A DNA stretch of 41,322 nucleotides from an uncultured Steroidobacter sp. (GCA_937864115.1 CALMII010000008.1:1-41322); one strand, 5' to 3'; counted from the stretch's first letter, positions 27,773 to 35,385 are shown. Program-made: numbers and translations. The notes: generated by a model not told the origin, from the sequence alone.

Positions 27773-28168
27773 TCATCTGGCGATCGGTTCGGTCGATCCC
27801 GAGCGCCACCGCCTACGCGCCCCGCCCGCTCCCACCTGCAATCTCCCATGCTTCTCCAGCCGCGTCTCGATTCCACCTGTGGTCCGTCCATGCGCCTGCG
27901 CCAACTGCGCAACGGCGACACCTTGATCGAACTCGCGCAACAACTTCTCGTCCTCCTCGGCAGTCCACGGCTTGCCGGCGTTGCACGGAGCGGCGGGGCG
28001 CGCGCGGCTCTTCGACCGGCCAGCCTCCATCAGACGCACAGCCAGAAACAGCGCGCGAACCACGTCCGCACTCTGATACGGGCTGTCGGCAGGAAAGACC
28101 TCGCCAGTCGCCGGATTGACGCCATTGGCCAGTGCCGACACGATAGACAGCGCTCTTGCTTCATCCAT
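27773..28168 (-). CDS. Small conserved protein with SANT/Myb-like helical segment
   Basis: The protein has 131 residues from ATG 28168, which has an AGGAG 10 nt upstream; the frame extends to 28306 without better signals. Seen: an N-terminal helical block (MDEARALSIVSALANGVNPATGEVF) followed by DSPYQSADVVRALFLAVRLMEAG, a basic linker, and a C-terminal block KPWTAEEDEKLLREFDQG and AHGRTTGGIETRLEKHGRL that resembles a Myb/SANT-type trihelix with a spaced tryptophan. This arrangement is familiar from uncharacterised proteobacterial proteins; no function is known to me. It is the first gene of the minus-strand islet, 64 bp before GT7, so it could regulate it or be a neighbour only. Confidence 0.75.
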   Translation of the reverse strand: MDEARALSIVSALANGVNPATGEVFPADSPYQSADVVRALFLAVRLMEAGRSKSRARPAAPCNAGKPWTAEEDEKLLREFDQGVAVAQLAQAHGRTTGGIETRLEKHGRLQVGAGGARRRWRSGSTEPIAR

Positions 28169-28328
28169 GATGTTTGTTCTCCTGTCGAATGGAACGATCG
28201 AGCCGCAATGCTCGCCGGTATTCGACCTCAATGTGCCGACGGCCTGATGATGGATATCGGGCATGTCTGTCGAGAAACGCTGCGCCGATGCGTCGGCGCG
28301 GCTCACTTTCGAAAGGGTTTTCTGACCG

Positions 28329-29234
28329 ATGCGTTCGTTTGGCTCGATCCTGCTGTTGTTCGCCGTCTCCCTGCTCGCTGCTGCCGCGCTGGCCTACCCC
28401 GCGTGGGTCCTGATCGGACTGCTCGACGATCAGCCCATTCATCGCATCCTGCATCGGCTCGCGATGCTCGCCGCCATCGTCGGCATGGTCTGGCTGGTGC
28501 GCCGCTGGCGATTGACGGACAAACAGTCGGCGGGATTCGGACTGCCGCGCCGGACGTTCTGGAAACAGATCGGGACCGGGCTGCTGCTCGGCGCGGTGAT
28601 CATCGCTCCGCTGCTGCTGTCGCTGCATTGGCTCGACGTGCGCACCGCCGATCCGACGGCGGACGTCACCGCGGGCCGGATGGCGAAAGTGCTCCTGAAG
28701 GGATTGCTGACGGGTCTGGTCGTCTCATTCATCGAAGAACTTTTCTTTCGCGGCTATCTGTTCACCGCAATCGAACGCGAGTCCGGACGTCTGCTGGCAA
28801 TCGTGCTGCCCAGCCTGCTGTATGCATCGGTGCATTTTCTGGACGGACGCCTGCGTGTACCGCGCGATGAAATCGAATGGGACAGCGGCTTCACCGTTCT
28901 CAGCCGCATGTTCCTCGCGTACAACGATCCGCTGCGGATCCTGGATTCGTTTCTCGCGCTGTTCGCCGTAGGTGTGCTGCTGGCGATTGCGCGCGCGCGC
29001 AGCGGAGCCATAGCACTGTGCATCGGCATGCATGCCGCCTGGGTCTGCCTGCTCTATTTGGATGAGACCATCACCCAGTTCAATCCGGACAGCAATGCGC
29101 GCTGGCTGGTGGGTTCGTACGACAACGTGATCGGATGGGGAACCGTCGCGTGGATGGGCGTGATGGCGGGCGCGTACTGGCTTGCTGCGCGCAATGCGGG
29201 GTCGGTTGCCGTTGGTCTCAGGAAGTCAGGCTGA
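28329..29234 (+). CDS. CPBP-family intramembrane glutamic protease
   Basis: This is a membrane protease-like protein of the Abi/CaaX (CPBP, Rce1) family. The protein has 301 residues with about seven hydrophobic segments. Seen: the motif EELFFRGYL (catalytic Glu-Glu-x3-Arg) near residue 138, LLYASVHFLDG near residue 160 with the second-motif histidine, and GMHAAWVCLLYL near residue 235 with the third. The catalytic set is complete. The C-terminal residues (...VGLRKSG) and the stop TGA (29232-29234) lie in or beside a half-copy of the palindromic repeat at 29225-29254, so the original end was probably different. It is divergent from the islet. Substrate unknown. Confidence 0.88.
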   Translation: MRSFGSILLLFAVSLLAAAALAYPAWVLIGLLDDQPIHRILHRLAMLAAIVGMVWLVRRWRLTDKQSAGFGLPRRTFWKQIGTGLLLGAVIIAPLLLSLHWLDVRTADPTADVTAGRMAKVLLKGLLTGLVVSFIEELFFRGYLFTAIERESGRLLAIVLPSLLYASVHFLDGRLRVPRDEIEWDSGFTVLSRMFLAYNDPLRILDSFLALFAVGVLLAIARARSGAIALCIGMHAAWVCLLYLDETITQFNPDSNARWLVGSYDNVIGWGTVAWMGVMAGAYWLAARNAGSVAVGLRKSG

Positions 29235-29254
29235 AGCCTGACCTACAAGAAGAA
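29225..29254. repeat. Half-copy (GTCAGGCT hairpin) of the composite element
   Basis: GTCAGGCT-GA-AGCCTGAC (29225-29242) is followed by CTACAAGAAGAA, the right end of the composite element. It overlaps the stop codon of the CPBP gene. Confidence 0.88.
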
Positions 29255-29258
29255 CGGG

Positions 29259-29906
29259 CTACTGCAGGTCTTCTTCCTGTTCGACCGCTTCGACCCGCAC
29301 ACGCTGTCGCAGGTGCTCCAGGCGCTGCAGGGGATCGCGCATCTCCAGGCACTCCTGCTTCTCCGGCAACGGTAGCGGCAGGATCTCGACGATGCGCGAG
29401 CCGACCCAGGCGGCATCGTCGTAGCGGATCGGCGTGAAATCGTAGACGGGCGCCAGCTGCGGCAGCGCATGCTGCAACAGGCGTACGAGGTAAGCGCATT
29501 CGGCCGGCACGGGCAGCTGCGGCTCGGGCGACAGCCATTCGATCGTGGCGACATTGAGTCCATCCGGCTGGCGCGATACGGAACGGATGGCGAACGATCG
29601 TTCGCCGAGCGCGGTGATGCCGAGCAGGCCGTCCTGCAGTTTCTCGAAATCCACGATGCGCGCCGACGTACCCACGGTCACGGTTTGCGCATCGCCCCCT
29701 GCCTCCACACCCTCGACGATCATCGCGATTCCGAACGGGGTGCCTTCGCGCATGCACCGGCCGATCATGTCGACATAGCGCGCTTCGAAAATGCGCAGCT
29801 TGAGCGGCCCTTCAGGGAACAGCACCGCGTTGAGCGGGAAGAGAGGAATGCATTCCTCTCCCGCAGCAGGCGGCGGTGCCGCGGATTCCGTGGCGCCCTT
29901 CTTCAT
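29259..29906 (-). CDS. LON substrate-binding-domain protein
   Basis: The protein has 215 residues and consists of the N-terminal (PUA-like) domain of Lon without its ATPase or protease parts; function unknown. ATG 29906 (MKKGATESAAPPPAAGEE) is chosen because it overlaps the mpl stop as TGATG and the conserved domain follows; the longer frame to 30107 reads inside mpl. Seen: IPLFPLNAVLFPEGPLKLRIFEARYVDMI, typical of the domain; VGTSARIVDFEKLQDGLLGITALG; and a C-terminal half with the helical bundle (EILPLPLPEKQECLEMRDPLQRLEHL). Translational coupling to mpl suggests co-expression with cell-wall recycling, but no direct link is known. Confidence 0.88.
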   Translation of the reverse strand: MKKGATESAAPPPAAGEECIPLFPLNAVLFPEGPLKLRIFEARYVDMIGRCMREGTPFGIAMIVEGVEAGGDAQTVTVGTSARIVDFEKLQDGLLGITALGERSFAIRSVSRQPDGLNVATIEWLSPEPQLPVPAECAYLVRLLQHALPQLAPVYDFTPIRYDDAAWVGSRIVEILPLPLPEKQECLEMRDPLQRLEHLRQRVRVEAVEQEEDLQ

Positions 29907-31297
29907 CAGGAGCGGTCGGTCTGGTCGCCGCGCTCGCGCAGGCTGGCCAGAAGCTTGTCGTGAATGCCTTCGAAGCCGCCGTTCGACATGATCAGCACGT
30001 GATCGCCGTTGCGCGCAGCATCGCTCAGTTCGGCCACCAGCGCGGCGATGTCGTGCGACACGCTCGCGCGCTCGCCGAGACTCGCAACCGCACCGGCGAC
30101 GTCCCATTTGACCGCAGGTCCCTGGTACAGCCAGACGCGATCCGCGCCGGCAAGCGATCCTGCAATCGCCTCCTGATGCGAACCGAGCTTCATGGTGTTG
30201 GAACGCGGCTCGAGCACTGCAAACAGCCGTGCCTTGCCGATGCGCCGACGCAGGCCATCGATGGTGGTGGCAATCGCGGTGGGATGGTGTGCGAAGTCAT
30301 CGTAGACGGCGATGCCATTCACCACGCCGCGGATTTCCATGCGTCGCCGGACACCTTTGAATTCGCTCAGCGCCGCAACTGCCGTCTGCAGTTCGACACC
30401 GGTGTGACGCGCGGCGAGCACGGCGGCCAGCGCGTTTTCCGCATTGTGGCGTCCGAGCAGCGACCAGCGCACTTCCGCCATCCTGCGATCGCCTTCCATG
30501 ATGGCGAACGACGAGTAATCGCCGCCGGGCTCGACGGCCACGTACCACGCAGCATCGCCCTGTACGCCGCTCGCAAAGCGTTCGACCGGCGTCCAGCATC
30601 CCATGTCGATGACATGCATGACGTTCGCATCGCCGGCGTTGGCCACGACGAGTCCATTGCGCGGCACCATGCGCAGCAGCTGGTGGAATTGCCATTGGAT
30701 CGAAGCGACGTCCGGATAGATGTCGGCGTGGTCGTGTTCGAGATTGTTGAGGATGGCCGTGCGCGGGCGGTAGTGCACGAACTTCGCGCGCTTGTCGAAG
30801 AAAGCGGTGTCGTACTCATCCGCTTCGACGACGAAGTACTTGCCGCCGCCCGCGCGCGCGGTCACGTTGAAATTGCCCGGCACGCCGCCGATGAGGAATC
30901 CCGGATTCAGTCCGGCGTATTCGAGAATCCACGCCAGAATGCTCGAAGTCGTCGTCTTGCCGTGCGTGCCGGCGACCGCCAGCGTCCAGCGATCGGCGAG
31001 CAGATGACGCGACAGCCACTCCGGACCCGACGTGTAGGGAATACCGCTTTCGAGCAGCGCTTCGATCAGCGCATTGCCGCGGCTCATCACATTGCCGACC
31101 ACGACCACATCGGGCTTGAGCGACAACTGCGCGGGGTCGTAGCCCTGGATCAGCTCAATGCCCAGTGCCGAAAGCTGATCCGACATCGGCGGATAGACGT
31201 TCTGGTCCGATCCCGTCACCTTGTGACCGGCGGCACGCGCCAGCGCCGCAATGCCTCCCATGAACGTGCCGCAGATGCCGAGAATGTGAACGTGCAT
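29906..31297 (-). CDS. mpl: UDP-MurNAc:L-Ala-gamma-D-Glu-meso-DAP ligase
   Basis: Mpl re-attaches recycled murein tripeptide to UDP-MurNAc. The protein has 463 residues, the normal length. Seen: HVHILGICGTFMGGIAALAR at the N-terminus, which separates Mpl from MurC; GSDQNVYPPMSDQL; VVVGNVMSRGN; the ATP loop AGTHGKTTTSS near residue 110; VVEADEYDTAFFDKRAKFVHYRP; NNLEHDHADIYPD; YDDFAHHPTAI; and the C-terminal VLIMSNGGFEGIHDKLL. The conserved start has no strong ribosome site. It is followed with a 1-nt overlap by the LON-domain gene, and lies 29 bp beyond the stop of the small membrane-protein gene upstream (31327-31842), also on the minus strand. Confidence 0.96.
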   Translation of the reverse strand: MHVHILGICGTFMGGIAALARAAGHKVTGSDQNVYPPMSDQLSALGIELIQGYDPAQLSLKPDVVVVGNVMSRGNALIEALLESGIPYTSGPEWLSRHLLADRWTLAVAGTHGKTTTSSILAWILEYAGLNPGFLIGGVPGNFNVTARAGGGKYFVVEADEYDTAFFDKRAKFVHYRPRTAILNNLEHDHADIYPDVASIQWQFHQLLRMVPRNGLVVANAGDANVMHVIDMGCWTPVERFASGVQGDAAWYVAVEPGGDYSSFAIMEGDRRMAEVRWSLLGRHNAENALAAVLAARHTGVELQTAVAALSEFKGVRRRMEIRGVVNGIAVYDDFAHHPTAIATTIDGLRRRIGKARLFAVLEPRSNTMKLGSHQEAIAGSLAGADRVWLYQGPAVKWDVAGAVASLGERASVSHDIAALVAELSDAARNGDHVLIMSNGGFEGIHDKLLASLRERGDQTDRS

Positions 31298-31326
31298 GTG
31301 TCGCTACTGTGATGAGTGCGTGACGT

Positions 31327-31842
31327 CTAGCCGTGCAGCCGACTGACGATCGCCTGCGCCACCGCGCCGGTCGAATAGATGATGGCAACCGTCAGCGCCA
31401 TTCCTGTCAGCAGGCCGCGATCGAGCGCGTGCATGAAGATGCGTCCCATGATGAGCGCGATGGCCAGGAAACGCAGCGACAGCCAGAGGGTCGACGGCTC
31501 GCCGGAAGCGACGCCGGCAGCGAGCTGCACGGCCGCGACCACGATGTCGATCGCCGCCAGCAATGCGCCGACGCCGAACATCGCCGTCAGCGTCTGGATG
31601 AATCGCTGGCTGCGCCCGAAAAAAGCCAGCACGAGCCAGAGCCACAGCATCATCATGGTCACATCGACGCCGACGATGACGAATGCCGTGCTCAGCCGCA
31701 GGTCCAGCAATTGCACCTGGACGAAACTCGCGGCCACATAGATGCCGAGCACCAGCAGCAACAGGAAGCGCGACGCCGGCAGATCCTGCGGACCCTTGCG
31801 CCACAGCGCAATGTCGATGAAGGTTTGCAATAATTTCCACAT
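31327..31842 (-). CDS. Unknown small integral membrane protein
   Basis: The protein has 171 residues from ATG 31842 (MWKLLQTFIDIALWRKGPQDLP); the frame runs on to 31968 but then reads through the rnd start region. I do not recognise a named family. Seen: a short amphipathic N-terminus, a basic/aromatic stretch, then about five hydrophobic segments (FLLLLVLGIYVAASFVQV, AFVIVGVDVTMMMLWLWLVLAFF, TLTAMFGVGALLAAIDIVVAAV, LSLRFLAIALIMGRIF, GLLTGMALTVAIIYSTGAVA), as in small Yip1-like or DUF membrane proteins. It lies head-to-head with rnd, the two start codons being only 28 bp apart, and is followed by mpl. Confidence 0.75.
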   Translation of the reverse strand: MWKLLQTFIDIALWRKGPQDLPASRFLLLLVLGIYVAASFVQVQLLDLRLSTAFVIVGVDVTMMMLWLWLVLAFFGRSQRFIQTLTAMFGVGALLAAIDIVVAAVQLAAGVASGEPSTLWLSLRFLAIALIMGRIFMHALDRGLLTGMALTVAIIYSTGAVAQAIVSRLHG

Positions 31843-31870
31843 GGGATTTTCAGCGCCGATTGTACACGCC

Positions 31871-33016
31871 ATGCCGCCAGCACTCCTGATCACCACCGAC
31901 GGACAACTGGCCGCGGCCCTCGAAATGCTGTCGGGCAGCAACTTCGTCGCACTGGATACGGAGTTCATGCGTGAACGGACCTACTACGCCAGTCTTTGCC
32001 TGATCCAGGCAGCCACGACCGATGCCTGCGTGATCATCGATCCGCTCGCCGGGATGGACCTGCAACCGCTCTGGACATTCCTCAACGATCGCGCCCGTCT
32101 CAAGGTGCTGCATTCGGGACGGCAGGATCTGGAAGTTCTGACCCAGGCCATGACGCCGGTATCGACCGATGCGCCGACGACATCCGCAGCGGTGCCCGGG
32201 CCGATCTTCGATACCCAGGTCGCCGCGGCGCTGCTGGGTTCGCCGGCACAAGTCGGCTATGCGACGTTGATTTCGGAACGCCTCGGACATTCCCTGCCGA
32301 AGGCCCACACGCGCACCGACTGGAGTCGTCGCCCGCTGTCGGCCGAGCAACTCGAATACGCCGCCGACGACGTGCGCTACCTCGTTCCCCTGTATCTGAA
32401 CCTGCAGGCTGCGCTGTCGGAGCGCGGACGGATGGAATGGCAGGACGAAGAAGCCAGGGAAATGGAAGATCCAACCCTGTATCGCATGGAGCCCGCCGAC
32501 GCGTGGCGTCGACTGAAAGGACTCGAACGACTGCGGCCCGACCAGCGCGCCACGATCAAACTCATCGCCCAATGGCGCGAAGCGCGTGCGATGCGCAAGG
32601 ACAAGCCGCGCGGCTGGATCCTCGCGGACGAATCCGTGCGGGCCATCGCCGAGCGCATGCCGACGAGCCGCGTCGAACTCGATACCGTCGAAGGACTGTC
32701 TGCGAATTTCCTGCGCAAGCGCAGCGAGGAGATCGTCGATCTCGTCAAGCAGGGTCGCGCGAACGCCGCGTCGGAAGCGCCTGCGGTGGTTCCGGTCCGT
32801 CCCGATCCGGCCCTGGTCGCACGCGCGACCAAGCTGCTGGCATTGGTACGCAGCGAAGCCCAGCGGCTCGACGTCGCGCCGGAACTGCTGGCAACGCGAC
32901 GCGATGTCGAACAGATCGTCTTCTCGGGACGCTCGGATCACATGACGACCGGCTGGCGTCGCGAGGTGATCGGGGAAAAGCTGATCGCGGCAAATGCCGC
33001 GATGGCGGCGGAGTGA
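31871..33016 (+). CDS. rnd: Ribonuclease D
   Basis: RNase D is a 3'-5' exonuclease that trims tRNA and other stable RNA. The protein has 381 residues, the normal length, from ATG 31871 (MPPALLITTDGQLAAALEML). The in-frame ATG 31841 is an alternative that would share its CATG with the start of the opposite gene. Seen: the DEDDy exonuclease set, FVALDTEFMRERTYY (Exo I), LKVLHSGRQDLEVL (Exo II) and YAADDVRYLVPLYL (Exo III with Tyr), then an HRDC domain (residues about 215-290, LIAQWREARAMRKDKPRGWILADES). No Shine-Dalgarno is visible at either start. A composite repeat begins 3 nt after its stop. Confidence 0.93.
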   Translation: MPPALLITTDGQLAAALEMLSGSNFVALDTEFMRERTYYASLCLIQAATTDACVIIDPLAGMDLQPLWTFLNDRARLKVLHSGRQDLEVLTQAMTPVSTDAPTTSAAVPGPIFDTQVAAALLGSPAQVGYATLISERLGHSLPKAHTRTDWSRRPLSAEQLEYAADDVRYLVPLYLNLQAALSERGRMEWQDEEAREMEDPTLYRMEPADAWRRLKGLERLRPDQRATIKLIAQWREARAMRKDKPRGWILADESVRAIAERMPTSRVELDTVEGLSANFLRKRSEEIVDLVKQGRANAASEAPAVVPVRPDPALVARATKLLALVRSEAQRLDVAPELLATRRDVEQIVFSGRSDHMTTGWRREVIGEKLIAANAAMAAE

Positions 33017-33018
33017 GG

Positions 33019-33099
33019 TTCTTCCTGTAGGTCAGGCTGTAGGTCAGGCTTCAGCCTGACTCCTTAGCAGGCCGGCTGAAGCCGGCCCCACAGGAAGAA
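33019..33099. repeat. Composite palindromic element, copy 3 (inverted)
   Basis: Read on the plus strand: TTCTTCCTGTAGG, two tandem TGTAGGTCAGGC units (33027-33050), hairpin GTCAGGCT-TC-AGCCTGAC (33043-33060), a spacer, hairpin GGCCGGC-TGAA-GCCGGCC (33070-33087) and CCACAGGAAGAA. It is copy 1 in the opposite orientation with two 12-mers instead of three. It lies between the convergent rnd and adk genes. Confidence 0.9.
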
Positions 33100-33114
33100 G
33101 GAAGCCGGGACGAT

Positions 33115-33924
33115 CTACTTCTTGCGACGCGCCACTTTCTTCTTCGCCGGCCGCGCCACCTTGCGAGCAGGCTTCTTCACCGTCTTGCGCGCCCCGGCCG
33201 TTCTTCCTGTGGAGCCGGCTTCAGCCGGCTTTTTCTTCGGCTGCGCTGCAGCCTTGCGCACCTTCACGGCAGCGGCCGGCACCGGCTTCGCCAGTGCGGC
33301 GGCTTCCATACGCTCGAACACTTCATCGAGTTCGCCTTCGCCGGCGATGGAACGCAGCAGGCCGAGGTTCGAGTAGTACTCGATCAGCGGCTGCGTCTGC
33401 TGTGCATAGACTTCGAGACGCTTGCCGATCACTTCTTCCTTGTCGTCGGGACGCTGGTACAGCTCCGCGCCTTCCTTCGGACAGGTCGTCGCACCGTTCA
33501 GCGAGTGCACGTTGTAGACGGTGCCGCACTTCGGGCAGATGCGCCGGCCGGCGAGCCGCTGCATCAGCGTGTCGCGACGCACATCGAGCAGCAGCACCGC
33601 TTCGAGCGGCTGGCCGATGTCCTGCAGCAGTTCGTTGAGAGAATTCGCCTGATCCTCGTTGCGGGGAAAGCCGTCGAGGATGAAACCGTTGGCCGCATCG
33701 GGACGGCCGAGACGGTCGCGAATCAGACCCAGGACGATGTCGTCGGACACCAGTTGACCGGCCTCCATGACCGCCTTGGCCTTGAGGCCCAGTTCCGTGC
33801 CGCGAGCCACGGCATCGCGCAACAGGTCGCCCGAGGAAACCTGCGGCACGCCGTACTTGGCCTGCAGTCTCTGTGCCTGTGTGCCCTTGCCCGAACCGGG
33901 CGCTCCCAGCAGAACGATACGCAT
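33115..33924 (-). CDS. adk: Adenylate kinase with zinc-type LID and basic C-terminal tail
   Basis: Adenylate kinase equilibrates AMP, ADP and ATP. The protein has 269 residues against about 215 in the family. ATG 33924 (MRIVLLGAPGSGKGTQ) is chosen by homology; the longer frame to 34023 reads a repeat. Seen: P-loop GAPGSGKGT (7-15), SSGDLLRD, FILDGFPRN, and a long LID with CPKCGTVYNVH and TCPKEGAELYQRPDD. Cys130, Cys133 and Cys148 align with the zinc ligands of Zn-adenylate kinases, with Glu151 at the fourth position, often Cys or Asp. Residues about 215-269 form an Ala/Lys/Arg/Pro-rich tail like histone-H1-type proteins, and residues 232-242 are encoded by a repeat half-copy (33201-33230). 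It is divergent from the PPi-phosphofructokinase gene. Confidence 0.93.
   Translation of the reverse strand: MRIVLLGAPGSGKGTQAQRLQAKYGVPQVSSGDLLRDAVARGTELGLKAKAVMEAGQLVSDDIVLGLIRDRLGRPDAANGFILDGFPRNEDQANSLNELLQDIGQPLEAVLLLDVRRDTLMQRLAGRRICPKCGTVYNVHSLNGATTCPKEGAELYQRPDDKEEVIGKRLEVYAQQTQPLIEYYSNLGLLRSIAGEGELDEVFERMEAAALAKPVPAAAVKVRKAAAQPKKKPAEAGSTGRTAGARKTVKKPARKVARPAKKKVARRKK
33201..33230. repeat. Half-copy of the composite element inside adk
   Basis: TTCTTCCTGTGG (33201-33212) followed by AGCCGGCT-TC-AGCCGGCT (33213-33230) matches the left half of the composite element. It is in frame and translated as part of the adk tail. Confidence 0.9.
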
Positions 33925-33979
33925 GATGTCGACGGCGGCCTCCCAACAAAGGGGCGATACCCTAACCGAAAAGCCGGCC

Positions 33980-34056
33980 GACTGGCGACTGGCTGCTGGC
34001 GACTGGCCCGAGGTTCTGGACAACGCAGGCCAGTCGCCAGTCGCCAGCAGCCAGCC
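33980..34056. repeat. GCGACTGGC-family palindromic repeat, copy 2
   Basis: Left arm 33980-34008 (GACTGGCGACTGGCTGCTGG...) and right arm 34028-34056 (GGCCAGTCGCCAGTCGCC...) can pair with a few shifts. It fills the divergent adk/PPi-PFK gap, so both promoters must lie in or beside it. Confidence 0.85.
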
Positions 34057-34113
34057 GCCTTCAGTGCGCTATCCTTCGCCGCCAAAATCCCCACGCCCAC
34101 AGGTCTTCCGAAC

Positions 34114-35385
34114 ATGGCCAAGACGAAGCCTCGCAACGCCTTCTATGCCCAGTCCGGCGGCGTTACTGCCGTCATCAACGCATCGGCCTGCGGGGTCATC
34201 GAAACCTGCCGCAAACAAAAGAGCCGGATCGGCAAGGTGTATGCCGGACGGCACGGGATCGTCGGCGCTTTGACAGAAGATCTGATCGACACCAGCAAGG
34301 AATCGGCGGCCGCGATCCGCGCCCTGCGTCATACGCCCTCCGGCGCCTTCGGCTCGGCGCGCTACAAGCTCAAGAAACTCGAAGACAACCCGGCGCAGTA
34401 CGAACGCCTGATCGAAGTCTTCAAGGCGCATGACATCGGCTACTTCTTTTACAACGGCGGCGGCGATTCCGCCGACACCTGCCTGAAGGTGTCGCAGCTC
34501 GCCGAAAAGCTCGGCTATCCGATTCAGGCCATCCACGTTCCGAAAACCGTCGACAACGATCTGCCGATCACGGACTGCTGCCCCGGCTTCGGTTCCGTCG
34601 CGAAATACGTCGCCGTGTCCATCAGGGAAGCCGGCTTCGACGTGGCCTCGATGGCCAAGACCTCGACCAAGGTGTTCGTGATGGAAGTGATGGGCCGCCA
34701 CGCGGGCTGGATCGCGGCCGCCGGCGGTCTCGCCGCGGAAAAAGCCGGCGATGCGCCGCACATCATCCTGTTCCCCGAAATCACATTCGACGAAGAGCGC
34801 TTCTGTGCACGCGTAAAGGAATGCGTCGAGAAGTTCGGCTACTGCGCCGTCGTCGTTTCCGAAGGCGTGAAGAACAGCGAGGGCAAATTCCTTTCGGATG
34901 CCGGCATCCGCGATGCCTTCGGTCACGCACAGCTCGGCGGCGTCGCACCGGTGATTGCGCAACTGGTCAAGTCGAAACTCAACTACAAATATCACTGGGC
35001 GGTCGCCGACTATCTGCAGCGCGCCGCGCGCCACATCGCATCGAAGGTCGATGTCGAGCAGGCCTATGCCCTCGGCAAGGCGGCCGTTGACCTGGCATTG
35101 AAGGGGCACAATTCCGTCATGCCGACCATCGTGCGCACCTCGCACAAACCCTACAAATGGAAACTCGGCATCGCGCAGCTCAGCGACGTCGCCAACCAGG
35201 AAAAGATGCTGCCGCGCGACTACATCACCGACGATGGCTTTTTCATTACCGCAAAGGCGCGCCGCTACCTGAGTCCGCTGATTCAGGGCGAAGACTATCC
35301 GCCCTATCGCAACGGCCTGCCGCAGTACGTGCAGCTGCGCAATGCGCCGGTGAAGAAGAAGCTGCAAAAAACCTTTGTGGTATAG
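34114..35385 (+). CDS. Pyrophosphate-dependent 6-phosphofructokinase
   Basis: This enzyme reversibly phosphorylates fructose-6-phosphate with PPi instead of ATP. The protein has 423 residues from ATG 34114 (MAKTKPRNAFYAQSGG); the longer frame reads through adk and is rejected. Seen: AQSGGVTAVINASA, the loop NGGGDSADT (Asp118 at the position of E. coli Gly104) and PKTVDNDLPIT (Lys144 at the position of Gly124). Asp and Lys at these two positions are the known marks of PPi specificity. The catalytic TVDND (Asp147, Asp149) and MGRHAGWIAA follow. The E. coli Asp103 position is Gly here. It lies next to the H+-pyrophosphatase gene, as is known from Methylococcus, and beside adk. Its stop TAG overlaps a TATAGT that may be the hppA -10. 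Confidence 0.92.
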   Translation: MAKTKPRNAFYAQSGGVTAVINASACGVIETCRKQKSRIGKVYAGRHGIVGALTEDLIDTSKESAAAIRALRHTPSGAFGSARYKLKKLEDNPAQYERLIEVFKAHDIGYFFYNGGGDSADTCLKVSQLAEKLGYPIQAIHVPKTVDNDLPITDCCPGFGSVAKYVAVSIREAGFDVASMAKTSTKVFVMEVMGRHAGWIAAAGGLAAEKAGDAPHIILFPEITFDEERFCARVKECVEKFGYCAVVVSEGVKNSEGKFLSDAGIRDAFGHAQLGGVAPVIAQLVKSKLNYKYHWAVADYLQRAARHIASKVDVEQAYALGKAAVDLALKGHNSVMPTIVRTSHKPYKWKLGIAQLSDVANQEKMLPRDYITDDGFFITAKARRYLSPLIQGEDYPPYRNGLPQYVQLRNAPVKKKLQKTFVV

